From positions 124,001 through 188,000 of the forward strand of contig USOX01000001.1 in assembly GCA_900556485.1 (NCBI GenBank): 64,000 bases of DNA, written 5' to 3'. A program made the position numbers and the translations under genes. Within the stretch, counting starts at the first letter, position 1; the number at the start of each line of letters is the position of its first letter. Positions 18,043 through 26,617 of the stretch are shown one piece after another. A model generated the notes under the pieces. It saw nothing but the letters and a program-made list of their open reading frames with translations, searched no databases and was not told where the DNA came from. Source of the DNA: an uncultured Dysgonomonas sp. (lineage in GTDB: Bacteria; Bacteroidota; Bacteroidia; Bacteroidales; Dysgonomonadaceae).

Positions 18043-19398
18043 ATGGGTAGAAAGATATTATTAGAAAAATTAGATATTCCCGGAATACAGGAATATGAAG
18101 TTTACCGCAAAAACGGCGGTTATGCATCTGTTGAGAAAGCTTTGAAAACAATGACACCTGATGATGTCGTTGAACAGGTAAAAGCTTCGGGAGTGCGTGG
18201 CCGTGGTGGTGCCGGATTTCCTATGGGCTTGAAATGGAGTTTCATAGATAAACGGTCGGGAAAACCTCGTCATTTGGTTGTTAATGCAGATGAATCGGAG
18301 CCAGGTACATTCAAGGACCGTTTCCTAATGCATCATATACCTCATTTACTTATCGAAGGGGCTATTGTATCCAGTTATGCACTGGAGGCCAATCTCTCTT
18401 ATATCTATATCCGCGGCGAATATATGTGGATATTCAAGATATTGGAGAAAGCAATAAAAGAAGCTTATGCTAATGGATGGTTAGGCAAAAACATATTAGG
18501 AACAGGTTACGACCTTGATCTATATGTGCATTGTGGAGCAGGAGCATATATTTGTGGAGAAGAAACTGTCCTAATTGAGTCTCTTGAAGGTAAACGTGGT
18601 AATCCACGTATTAAACCTCCTTTTCCGGCTGTAAGTGGATTATGGGGTGAACCAACTGTTGTAAATAATGTTGAATCTATATCTACTGTTTCGTGGATTA
18701 TCAATAATGGTGGAGAAGAATATGCTAAGATCGGTGTAGGTAAATCGACAGGAACGAAGCTAATGTCAGCATCCGGTCATATCAAAAATCCGGGAGTATA
18801 TGAAATAGAATTAGGACTTACAGTTGATGAGTTTTTTAATTCGGATGAATATTGTGGTGGAATGATGGATGACCGTCCTCTTAAAGCGGTGATACCTGGT
18901 GGATGTTCTGTACCGATCCTACCTCCTCAATATATTTTCAAGACAGCAAATGGAGAAGATCGCCTGATTTCATATGAGTCATTGTCTGATGGTGGATTTG
19001 TTACTGGATCTTCTTTAGGCTCAGGCGGATTTATTGTATATAATGATACTGCATGTATTGTGCGGAATACATGGAATTTCTCCCGTTTCTTCCATCATGA
19101 AAGTTGTGGGCAATGTTCGCCATGTCGTGAGGGTACCGGATGGATGGATAAAATACTCCACCGTATAGAAACCGGATATGGGCGAGAAGAGGATATTGAT
19201 CTGCTTTGGAGTATACAGAGTAAAATAGAGGGAAATACGATCTGTCCGTTAGGTGATGCAGCTTCATGGCCTGTAGCTGCGGCTATTCGCCATTTCCGCG
19301 AAGAGTTTGAATATCATGTACGCTTTCCTGAGAAAGTAAAGGACAGAAATCACTTTGTGAACGAACCAATGGAAAAAGTACGTACTTTATTAGTGTGA
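18043..19398 (+). CDS. nuoF: NADH-quinone oxidoreductase subunit F
   Basis: Binds NADH and FMN and carries 4Fe-4S cluster N3; the entry point for electrons. The glycine-rich GVRGRGGAGFPMG motif (NADH/FMN), NADESEPGTFKDR (FMN loop), GAGAYICGEETVLIES and the cluster ligands ESCGQCSPCREG plus a distant Cys in NTICPLGDA are all visible. At 451 aa it is full length. It is tightly coupled to nuoE but separated from nuoG by 102 nt of inverted repeat. Confidence 0.98.
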   Translation: MGRKILLEKLDIPGIQEYEVYRKNGGYASVEKALKTMTPDDVVEQVKASGVRGRGGAGFPMGLKWSFIDKRSGKPRHLVVNADESEPGTFKDRFLMHHIPHLLIEGAIVSSYALEANLSYIYIRGEYMWIFKILEKAIKEAYANGWLGKNILGTGYDLDLYVHCGAGAYICGEETVLIESLEGKRGNPRIKPPFPAVSGLWGEPTVVNNVESISTVSWIINNGGEEYAKIGVGKSTGTKLMSASGHIKNPGVYEIELGLTVDEFFNSDEYCGGMMDDRPLKAVIPGGCSVPILPPQYIFKTANGEDRLISYESLSDGGFVTGSSLGSGGFIVYNDTACIVRNTWNFSRFFHHESCGQCSPCREGTGWMDKILHRIETGYGREEDIDLLWSIQSKIEGNTICPLGDAASWPVAAAIRHFREEFEYHVRFPEKVKDRNHFVNEPMEKVRTLLV

Positions 19399-19402
19399 AG
19401 CC

Positions 19403-19498
19403 TTTAGCCTATAGCTTTTAGCTTTTAGCTGAAAGTTGTAGAAAAATATATTAATATTGAAATGCTAATAGCTAAAAGCTATCAGCTAAAAGCTAAAA
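19403..19498. repeat. Inverted AGCTTTTAGC-type repeat between nuoF and nuoG
   Basis: The left arm 19416-19432 (TTTTAGCTTTTAGCTGA) is perfectly complementary to the right arm 19482-19498 (TCAGCTAAAAGCTAAAA), giving a 17-bp stem with a 49-nt loop. Additional AGCT/TTAGC copies flank both arms. The right arm ends 2 nt before the nuoG ATG, so the stem would cover the nuoG start region in the mRNA. Confidence 0.8.
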
Positions 19499-19500
19499 AA

Positions 19501-20547
19501 ATGAAAATTACAATAGATGGACATACATTAGAGGTTGAAGCAGGAACAACAATCTTGCAGGCTGCCCGTATGGTTGGCGGAGCCAGTGTGCCTCCTACTA
19601 TGTGTTATTATTCCAAATTGAAAGACTGTGGCGGTAAGTGTCGTTGTTGTCTGGTTGAGGTAAGCAAAGGGAGTGAAAAAGATCCTCGTCCGATGCCTAA
19701 ACTACAACCTTCTTGTGTTACAGCTGTTCAGGATGGTATGGAGGTTAAGAGTGCAACATCCGAAAAGGCATTGGAGGCTCGTAAAGCGGTTACAGAGTTT
19801 TTGCTTATCAATCATCCGTTAGACTGTCCGGTTTGTGATCAGGCAGGAGAATGTGATCTGCAAAACCTGGCATATGAGAATGGTAATTTCAAATCGCGTT
19901 ATATAGAGGAAAAAAGGACTTTCGAACCTGAAAATATTGGCCCGTATATCCAATTACATATGAATCGTTGTATCCTTTGCTATCGCTGTGTGAAGTTAGC
20001 AGATCAATTGACATCTGAGCGGGTTCATGGAGTAGTAGGACGTGGCGATCATGCGCAGATATCAACATATATAGAACGTGCTATAGATAATGATTTTTCG
20101 GGAAATGTAATTGATGTGTGTCCGGTAGGAGCCTTGACAGATAAAACATTCCGTTTCAAATCGCGTGTCTGGTTCAATAAGCCATTTAATGCACACCGTC
20201 ATTGTACAAAATGTTCCGGTAAAGTTGTGCTATGGATGTTTGGTGATTCTGTTCAACGTGTAACAGCCCGTAAGGATGAATGGCACGAGGTAGAAGAGTT
20301 TATTTGCAATGAATGTCGTTTCGAACATAAAAATGTTGAAGATTGGATAGTTGAAGGGCCTCGTAAATTTGAGAAGCCATCAGTTATCAATGTAAACAAT
20401 TATACTCGTTCTCTGGACAAGGTGAAGATCGAAACGGATGATCTTGTTTTGGAAGGAAGAGAAGAAGACCGTCAAAAAATAAGTATGGCGGGTTCACCAT
20501 ATGATGCAAATGAGTTGGAAGCTATAAAGAAAACAAAAGAAGAATAA
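19501..20547 (+). CDS. nuoG: Short NuoG-like iron-sulfur subunit of complex I
   Basis: Electron-wire subunit linking NuoF to NuoI. Start chosen at the ATG opening MKITIDGHTLEVEAG because the frame upstream lies in the inverted repeat. Domains in order: 2Fe-2S ferredoxin (ligands in CYYSKLKDCGGKCRCC and a later Cys, N1b), the His-Cys3 motif HPLDCPVCDQAGEC (N5), a 4Fe-4S site CILCYRC with CPVGAL (N4), and a partial CxxC...CxxC segment (HCTKCS ... ICNEC) that starts the molybdopterin-type Fe4S4 domain. The roughly 500-residue molybdopterin-like domain of E. coli NuoG is absent: 348 aa in all. Short NuoG forms are known in Bacteroidota, so this is probably functional. Confidence 0.9.
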   Translation: MKITIDGHTLEVEAGTTILQAARMVGGASVPPTMCYYSKLKDCGGKCRCCLVEVSKGSEKDPRPMPKLQPSCVTAVQDGMEVKSATSEKALEARKAVTEFLLINHPLDCPVCDQAGECDLQNLAYENGNFKSRYIEEKRTFEPENIGPYIQLHMNRCILCYRCVKLADQLTSERVHGVVGRGDHAQISTYIERAIDNDFSGNVIDVCPVGALTDKTFRFKSRVWFNKPFNAHRHCTKCSGKVVLWMFGDSVQRVTARKDEWHEVEEFICNECRFEHKNVEDWIVEGPRKFEKPSVINVNNYTRSLDKVKIETDDLVLEGREEDRQKISMAGSPYDANELEAIKKTKEE

Positions 20548-20552
20548 TATAG

Positions 20553-21599
20553 ATGATGGAAATTGCATTTATTATAGAAAAACTAATTCTTATTGTTCTG
20601 GTATTTGCTGTAACAATGTTGTTTGCATTGTATGCCACTTATGCCGAACGTAAGGTTGCAGGATTTTTGCAAGACCGTTACGGACCCAACAGGGCTGGTA
20701 TTTTCGGATTGTTGCAGCCTATCTGTGATGGAGCCAAACTTTTTGCAAAGGAAGAGTTTATGCCGAATACTCCGAATAAGATTTTGTTTTTGGCAGGACC
20801 TGCAATAGCTATGACTGTATCATTATTAGGAACAGCGGTTATACCATGGGCAGAAAAGTTCGAGATACCTTATTATGGAGATGTATTGCCATACATTGGA
20901 GACGTAAATGTTGCAGTCCTTTATATTGTGGCTGTTTTGTCGACAGGGGTATATGGCATCGTAATAGGAGGATGGGCTTCGAATAACAAATATTCCCTGA
21001 TGGGTAGTATTCGTGCCGGAGCACAGATGATCTCTTATGAGATAGCTATGGGACTTTCTATTATAGCTGTAGTGATGATGACAGGTTCTCTTAGTTTGGT
21101 GGATATAACACAGCAACAAGGAGGATGGCATGGTATGCAATGGAATGTGATTTATCAACCACTGACATTTATTATATTTTTGGTTTGTTCTTTTGCTGAG
21201 TGCAACCGTACACCATTTGACTTACCTGAATGTGAATCAGAGTTGGTAAATGGTCACCATACCGAATATTCATCTTTGGGGATGGGATTCTTCATGTTCT
21301 CTGAATATGCCAGTATGTTTTTCTCTTCGGCATTAATTTCGGTTCTCTTCTTTGGAGGATATAACTATCCGTTTATAGATGTAGTCAGAGAGAATTTGGG
21401 TGTAAATATTGCAAGTGCGATTGGAGTATTAGCCTTATTGGGCAAAACTTCCTTCTTTATATTCTTCTACATGTGGGTTCGCTGGACAATACCAAGATTC
21501 AGATACGACCAATTGATGAATTTGGGATGGAAAATATTATTTCCATTAGCTATAGTGAATATCCTTATAGTAGGAGTTTGTATCCTGATTTTTAATTGA
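20553..21599 (+). CDS. nuoH: NADH-quinone oxidoreductase subunit H
   Basis: Heel subunit of the membrane arm, forming the quinone entry tunnel. About eight membrane helices; conserved cytoplasmic segments ATYAERKVAGFLQDRYGPNRAG (as AERKVAGFLQDRYGPNR) and CNRTPFDLPECESELV with GHHTEYSS. Length 348 aa is usual. The gene begins with two ATGs 5 nt after nuoG; the first is used here. Confidence 0.97.
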   Translation: MMEIAFIIEKLILIVLVFAVTMLFALYATYAERKVAGFLQDRYGPNRAGIFGLLQPICDGAKLFAKEEFMPNTPNKILFLAGPAIAMTVSLLGTAVIPWAEKFEIPYYGDVLPYIGDVNVAVLYIVAVLSTGVYGIVIGGWASNNKYSLMGSIRAGAQMISYEIAMGLSIIAVVMMTGSLSLVDITQQQGGWHGMQWNVIYQPLTFIIFLVCSFAECNRTPFDLPECESELVNGHHTEYSSLGMGFFMFSEYASMFFSSALISVLFFGGYNYPFIDVVRENLGVNIASAIGVLALLGKTSFFIFFYMWVRWTIPRFRYDQLMNLGWKILFPLAIVNILIVGVCILIFN

Positions 21600-21612
21600 A
21601 AATAAGTTTGCG

Positions 21613-22146
21613 ATGTCAATAAAGAATATATCATTATCAGGAAGGAAAGCTGAGGTTGTTGATAAAAAGATGACTTTTGCAGAACGTATCTATTTGCCTG
21701 CTGTAGTGAAGGGATTGGGTATTACAATAAAACATTTTTTCAAAAAGAAAAATACAATACAATATCCTGAACAGCAACGCGAGTTCAGTCCTGTTTATCG
21801 TGGACAACATGTTCTGATGCGTGACGAAGAAGGACGCGAACGTTGTACAGCATGTGGTTTGTGCGCACTGTCTTGTCCTGCCGAAGCTATTACAATGGTA
21901 GCAGCCGAACGGAAAAAAGGAGAAGAGCATCTGTATCGTGAAGAGAAATATGCGTCAGTATATGAAATAAATATGCTTCGCTGTATCTTCTGTGGTTTAT
22001 GTGAAGAGGCTTGTCCTAAAGAAGCTATTTTTCTCACAAAATCGAAATTGCTGGTAAAGCCTAATCTTGAAAGAGATGCATTTATTTATGGAAAGGATAA
22101 GCTGGTAATATCAGTTGAGGATGCTAAAGCAAGAAAATACGATTAA
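21613..22146 (+). CDS. nuoI: NADH-quinone oxidoreductase subunit I
   Basis: Carries 4Fe-4S clusters N6a and N6b, passing electrons to NuoB. Two classic ferredoxin motifs are present: CTACGLCALSCP and CIFCGLCEEACP, each with the remote Cys of the partner cluster. The N-terminal amphipathic region (residues 15-40) would lie on the membrane. Length 177 aa. nuoJ begins after an 86-nt repeat-filled gap. Confidence 0.97.
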   Translation: MSIKNISLSGRKAEVVDKKMTFAERIYLPAVVKGLGITIKHFFKKKNTIQYPEQQREFSPVYRGQHVLMRDEEGRERCTACGLCALSCPAEAITMVAAERKKGEEHLYREEKYASVYEINMLRCIFCGLCEEACPKEAIFLTKSKLLVKPNLERDAFIYGKDKLVISVEDAKARKYD

Positions 22147-22150
22147 AAAC

Positions 22151-22227
22151 GAATTATGAATTATTAATTATGAATTATGAGTTGGCTTGTTTCCTACTCG
22201 TCAACTTGTAACTTGTAACTCGTAACT
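22151..22227. repeat. Intergenic repeats between nuoI and nuoJ
   Basis: The first half (22151-22180) is a run of GAATTATGAATTATTAATTATG-type units; the second (about 22203-22227) is AACTTGTAACTTGTAACTCGTAACT. Seventeen bases of the second block (22211-22227) recur as an exact reverse complement at 28163-28179 beyond the end of the operon. Confidence 0.75.
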
Positions 22228-22232
22228 AATAT

Positions 22233-22736
22233 ATGATTACAATAATTTTTTATATTCTGGCAGCCATAACACTCGGGACAGGACTACTGACAGTTCTATC
22301 AAAAAATCCGGTACATAGTGCTGTGTATATGATTATCTGTTTTTTCTCCATTTCGGGACACTTTCTGATGCTGAATGCATTGTTTCTGGCTGTGGTGAAT
22401 ATTATAGTTTATGCAGGGGCTATAATGGTATTACTATTGTTCACGTTGATGCTTATGAACCTGAGCGAACAGCATGAACCTAAGAAAAAAGTAATAAGCC
22501 GTGTAGCGGCCACTATTTCGGGTTGCCTGATGGCTATAGTATTGCTTGCTACACTACTAAAAGCTACACCTGTGATAGAGTCTTACAAAGTTGAAGGATT
22601 AGATTATCAGTCGGTGGCAATAATAGGACAGACATTGCTGGATGAATATCTCGTTCCGTTCGAATTTGCGGCAATATTACTTCTGGCGGCGATGATAGGT
22701 GCAGTATTGATTTCCAAAAAAGAAAAAAAAGCTTAA
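22233..22736 (+). CDS. nuoJ: NADH-quinone oxidoreductase subunit J
   Basis: Membrane subunit with five helices that helps couple quinone chemistry to proton pumping. Conserved NPVHSAVYMIICFF (as NPVHSAVYM) and the helix-3 pi-bulge region VNIIVYAGAIMVLLLFTLM are present. 167 aa, normal length. It overlaps nothing; nuoK starts 3 nt after its stop. Confidence 0.95.
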   Translation: MITIIFYILAAITLGTGLLTVLSKNPVHSAVYMIICFFSISGHFLMLNALFLAVVNIIVYAGAIMVLLLFTLMLMNLSEQHEPKKKVISRVAATISGCLMAIVLLATLLKATPVIESYKVEGLDYQSVAIIGQTLLDEYLVPFEFAAILLLAAMIGAVLISKKEKKA

Positions 22737-22739
22737 GCT

Positions 22740-23063
22740 ATGCTGAATAATATATTAGAACAAGTAGGTATCGACAATTACATCTATCTGTGCATACTAT
22801 TGTTTTGTGTAGGTGCGATAGGTATTTTATACCGACGCAGTACTATTGTGATGTTGATGTCGGTAGAGTTAATGCTTGCAGCAGCAAATATGTTGCTTGC
22901 AGTATTTTCTGTGTATCATCAGGATACAAGTGGACAAGTTTTTGTGATCTTCTCTCTGGCGGTTGCGGCAGCTGAGGTTGCTGTGGGATTGGCTATTCTG
23001 GTTGCCATGTACAGGAATATAGGCACAATTGATATTGATGAATTAAAAAACTTAAAAGGATAA
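22740..23063 (+). CDS. nuoK: NADH-quinone oxidoreductase subunit K
   Basis: Three-helix MrpC-like membrane subunit with conserved Glu residues for proton transfer: MSVELMLAAANML and VAAAEVAVGLAI are both intact. Length 107 aa is typical of the family. Seven nt separate it from nuoL. Confidence 0.96.
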   Translation: MLNNILEQVGIDNYIYLCILLFCVGAIGILYRRSTIVMLMSVELMLAAANMLLAVFSVYHQDTSGQVFVIFSLAVAAAEVAVGLAILVAMYRNIGTIDIDELKNLKG

Positions 23064-23070
23064 ATTACGG

Positions 23071-24960
23071 ATGGAAAAATTATTGGTATTAATACTTCTG
23101 CTTAGTCCGTTAATTGGTTTTTCAATCAATCTGCTTGTTGGTAAGAGATTCCTTGGACGCACAATGCCAGGTATCATCGCAACAGGGGCTGTGCTTATCA
23201 GTTTTGTCATATCACTGATATTCTTTTTACAAATACTATCGACAGGAGAAGCTATTCATGTTGATCTATTTGAATGGATTGCTTTAGGCGGATTTACAAC
23301 AAATCTTGCTTTTACACTAGACCAGCTATCTCTACTTTGGCTATTATTTGTTACAGGTATAGGTGCACTTATCCATATCTATTCGATAGGATATATGCGC
23401 GATGATGAAAATATAGACCGCTTTTTTGCTTACCTTAATCTCTTTATCTTCTTTATGGCGGTATTGGTATCGGGAAGCAACCTTCTGGTAATGTTTATCG
23501 GATGGGAAGGCGTAGGATTATGTTCTTACCTCTTGATAGGATTCTGGTATAAGAATCAGAAGTTTAACGATGCTGCTAAAAAAGCCTTTATAATGAACCG
23601 TATAGGAGACCTGGCTTTCCTTGTGGGCATCTTTACTTTAGGTTATTTATTTAATACAGTAGATTATGAGACATTAAAACTGGCAGTTAGTACAACTGCC
23701 AATCCGGAGGTTTCTACCTTATTAGGTGTTGCAACATTGTCTCTCTTTATAGGTGCGACAGGAAAAAGTGCTCAGATTCCTTTATATACTTGGTTACCTG
23801 ATGCTATGGCGGGGCCAACTCCGGTATCAGCACTGATACACGCAGCTACAATGGTTACAGCCGGTATATTTATGATAACCCGATTGAATTTTATATTTGA
23901 TCTGACTCCGGATGTTCAAACCCTGATAGCAATTGTGGGAGCTGTTACTTCTCTATTTGCAGCTTCGATAGGGCTTGCGCAGACAGATATAAAGAAGGTG
24001 TTGGCTTACTCTACAGTTTCGCAACTTGGATTGATGTTCCTTGCACTAGGTTTGGGTGCATATCATATAGCAGTGTTCCATGTAATAACACATGCATTCT
24101 TTAAGGCTTGCTTATTCCTGGGATCAGGTTCGGTTATCCATGCTATGGGTGGCGAACAGGATATGCGTAAAATGGGAGGTCTGCGAGGGGTAATGTCGAT
24201 TACATATATTACTTTCTTCATCTCCACTCTTTCTATTTCGGGAATACCCCCATTTGCAGGATTTTTCTCTAAAGATGAAATAATGCTCGTTGCATTCGAG
24301 AATAATAAATTCTTATGGGCGATAGCAGCTTTGGCTTCTTTGATGACAGCTTTCTATATGTTCAGGGTGTTATTCCTTACATTCTTTAAAGATTTTAGAG
24401 GAACAGAAGAACAGAAACATCATTTACATGAGTCGCCGAAATCGATGACTATGCCTCTGGTAGTACTTGCTATATTAGCTGTTGTTGGCGGGGTAATAAG
24501 TTTACCTTGGGGTGGCAGCTGGCTTAATCATTATCTTGAACCGGTATTACCAAAACTTGCCGGGGCAGAGCATCATTTGGGAGCAGAAGGATATGCTCTG
24601 ATGGGCGTTTCTGTATTGATAGCAGTGGTTGGACTGGTTTGGGCTTATATTAAGTATGTGAAAAAATCGGAAGTTCCTGCTGAGGATGATAAAATTACCG
24701 GATTCAATAAAGTCCTTTATAAGAAATATTATATTGATGAGATTTATAATGCCGTATTTGTAAAATCGATATATGCTTTGGCTGACTTCTTTAATAAGGT
24801 TGTAGAGCAGGCTTTAAAAAATATTTTCAAAAGTGGAGGAACTTTTGTTGAGTCATTGTCTTCTCCGGCAAAGAAATTACAAAATGGAAGTCTCGGATTT
24901 TATATGTTTTTCTTTGTTTTGGGATTTTCGGTACTAATCATCTGTTTATTTCTTGTATAA
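23071..24960 (+). CDS. nuoL: NADH-quinone oxidoreductase subunit L
   Basis: Distal antiporter-like proton-pumping subunit. It shows the expected features: about 14-16 membrane segments, FIGWEGVGLCSYLLIGFW (with the essential Glu in WEGVG), the broken-helix region AQIPLYTWLPDAMAGPTPVSALIHAATMV (as LPDAMAGPTPVSAL), and a long C-terminal lateral helix. Length 629 aa. It is followed by a 212-nt gap that contains a MITE-like element. Confidence 0.97.
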   Translation: MEKLLVLILLLSPLIGFSINLLVGKRFLGRTMPGIIATGAVLISFVISLIFFLQILSTGEAIHVDLFEWIALGGFTTNLAFTLDQLSLLWLLFVTGIGALIHIYSIGYMRDDENIDRFFAYLNLFIFFMAVLVSGSNLLVMFIGWEGVGLCSYLLIGFWYKNQKFNDAAKKAFIMNRIGDLAFLVGIFTLGYLFNTVDYETLKLAVSTTANPEVSTLLGVATLSLFIGATGKSAQIPLYTWLPDAMAGPTPVSALIHAATMVTAGIFMITRLNFIFDLTPDVQTLIAIVGAVTSLFAASIGLAQTDIKKVLAYSTVSQLGLMFLALGLGAYHIAVFHVITHAFFKACLFLGSGSVIHAMGGEQDMRKMGGLRGVMSITYITFFISTLSISGIPPFAGFFSKDEIMLVAFENNKFLWAIAALASLMTAFYMFRVLFLTFFKDFRGTEEQKHHLHESPKSMTMPLVVLAILAVVGGVISLPWGGSWLNHYLEPVLPKLAGAEHHLGAEGYALMGVSVLIAVVGLVWAYIKYVKKSEVPAEDDKITGFNKVLYKKYYIDEIYNAVFVKSIYALADFFNKVVEQALKNIFKSGGTFVESLSSPAKKLQNGSLGFYMFFFVLGFSVLIICLFLV

Positions 24961-24966
24961 AAATAT

Positions 24967-25161
24967 AGAGCCTGTTTAAATTTTAGCGAAAATTTTTCTT
25001 ATAGGCTCAGAGTAATATTCTTAGTAACTTTTTTCTGCTCTTTTTAGTGTATTTTACCCTTTTCCCTTTTGGTTTAGCCCGCTAAACCTACAAGTAAAAA
25101 TGATAAAATTCATCTAAAAATAGCTATAAAAAAGTTTTACTATAAAATTTAAACAAACTCT
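24967..25161. repeat. MITE-like inverted-repeat element between nuoL and nuoM
   Basis: About 195 bp bounded by imperfect terminal inverted repeats: AGAGCCTGTTTAAATTTTA at the left and, read in reverse complement, AGAGTTTGTTTAAATTTTA at the right. The inner 12 bp match exactly. A small perfect hairpin (GGTTTAG-CCCG-CTAAACC, 25071-25088) lies inside. No coding frame is present and no clear target-site duplication can be seen. It may be a non-autonomous mobile element or a transcript-processing element. Confidence 0.55.
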
Positions 25162-25172
25162 TAAAAAGAAAC

Positions 25173-26606
25173 ATGAATATAGCAATAATATTAATCATAC
25201 TGCTGGTAGGTGCAATTCTTACTTATTTTTCAGGAAATAGATTTGCTTCTAAGGTTGCCATATTATTCAGTGTAGCTGCTGCTATTTTCTCAGTTGCTTT
25301 ATGCTTGAGATATGGGGCTACAGGAGTGAATTATAGTATAGACTGGATTAGTAATCCGAATATATCATTTTCGTTGAAGGCCGATGGGCTGGCAATCGCT
25401 ATGCTGTTACTGACAACGATTTTGCTCCCTATTATAATTATAGCTTCACAATCGAGAGAATTTAAAAACGAGAAATTACTATACAGCCTTGTCATGTTTA
25501 TGGCTTTTGCTATGTGTGGGGCTTTCTTGAGTAGCGACGCTTTATTGTATTACGTCTTCTGGGAAATGTCATTAATCCCTATTTATTTCATAATAGTGCT
25601 TTGGGGTAATGATGAAATAGCTAAACGCCGGAAAGCAGCAATGACTTTCTTCTTGTTTACTTTTGCAGGATCGTTGTTTATGATGGCAGCTATAATATAT
25701 CTGTATACAAAAACGGGTAGTTTCCAACTCGAAGCATTCTATAATGCAAACCTTTCTACTACAGAGCAAATCTGGATATTCTTAGCGTTTTTCTTAGCTT
25801 ATGCTATTAAGATACCTATCTTTCCGTTTCATACATGGCAGGCAAATGTTTATCAGAAGGCTCCGGCAATCGGGACAATGCTACTGGCCGGACTGATGTC
25901 GAAAATGGGAGCTTATAGTGTTATCCGCTGGCAGTTGCCGATAACTCCGTATGCATCGCAGGAACTGAGAACTGTAGTATTGGTGTTGTGTATCATTGGA
26001 GTAATCTATGGTGCGATAATGGCATTGAGACAAGATGACCTGAAACGTTTTATGGCTTTTGCTTCGCTTTCTCATGTCGGCTTTGTTGCCGCAGGGGCTT
26101 ACGCTCTTACATATGACGGATTGCAAGGGGCTGTGGTGCTGATTCTGGCACATGGTTTCGGAATAGTTGCATTATTCTATTCGATAGATGTAATACAAAA
26201 CAGAACAAATACATTGAAGATAAGCCAGCTTGGAGGGTTAGCCTCGAAGACACCGAAGTTTACGGTTGCTTTCTTCTTTGCCATACTATCATCCATAGGT
26301 GTGCCTCTGACATTTAACTTTATAGGGGAGTTTACCATTATGTACGGGCTTTACCAGATTAACCTTTGGTATGCAGTATTTATTGGAACATCATTGTTCT
26401 TAGGAGCATTCTTTATGCTTCGCATGTTTCAGCAGGTAATGTTGGGAGAATCGTCCGGAAGACCGTTCAGGGATTTATCACATACCGAAACTTTTGTATT
26501 TACAGTACTTGTACTTGTATTACTATTCTTTGGGGTGTATGTAAAGCCTGTGACAGATCTGGTATCGTCGAGCCTGTCGGAAATTGTAATGTATATTAAT
26601 AGATAA
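25173..26606 (+). CDS. nuoM: NADH-quinone oxidoreductase subunit M
   Basis: Antiporter-like proton-pumping subunit of the membrane arm. Conserved FWEMSLIPIYFIIVLWG carries the key Glu (in FWEMSLIP), and the second half has KIPIFPFHTWQANVY with the usual His and Lys residues, plus SLSHVGFV-type helix. 477 aa, about 14 helices. The ATG follows the right arm of the MITE-like element by about 11 nt, so any promoter or processing site for nuoM-nuoN would be inside that element. Confidence 0.97.
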   Translation: MNIAIILIILLVGAILTYFSGNRFASKVAILFSVAAAIFSVALCLRYGATGVNYSIDWISNPNISFSLKADGLAIAMLLLTTILLPIIIIASQSREFKNEKLLYSLVMFMAFAMCGAFLSSDALLYYVFWEMSLIPIYFIIVLWGNDEIAKRRKAAMTFFLFTFAGSLFMMAAIIYLYTKTGSFQLEAFYNANLSTTEQIWIFLAFFLAYAIKIPIFPFHTWQANVYQKAPAIGTMLLAGLMSKMGAYSVIRWQLPITPYASQELRTVVLVLCIIGVIYGAIMALRQDDLKRFMAFASLSHVGFVAAGAYALTYDGLQGAVVLILAHGFGIVALFYSIDVIQNRTNTLKISQLGGLASKTPKFTVAFFFAILSSIGVPLTFNFIGEFTIMYGLYQINLWYAVFIGTSLFLGAFFMLRMFQQVMLGESSGRPFRDLSHTETFVFTVLVLVLLFFGVYVKPVTDLVSSSLSEIVMYINR

Positions 26607-26617
26607 CCAACTATATA

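Noticed and set aside
19462..19500. Thirteen extra N-terminal residues for NuoG
   Set aside because: They are translated from the inverted repeat; the ferredoxin domain starts at the 19501 ATG.
17434..22227. CRISPR-like array from the repeats in nuo junctions
   Set aside because: Units are 7-12 bp, adjacent, differ between junctions and have no spacers; no cas gene is present.
24967..25161. Full insertion sequence between nuoL and nuoM
   Set aside because: Too short for a transposase and no reading frame; no convincing target duplication, hence only MITE-like.
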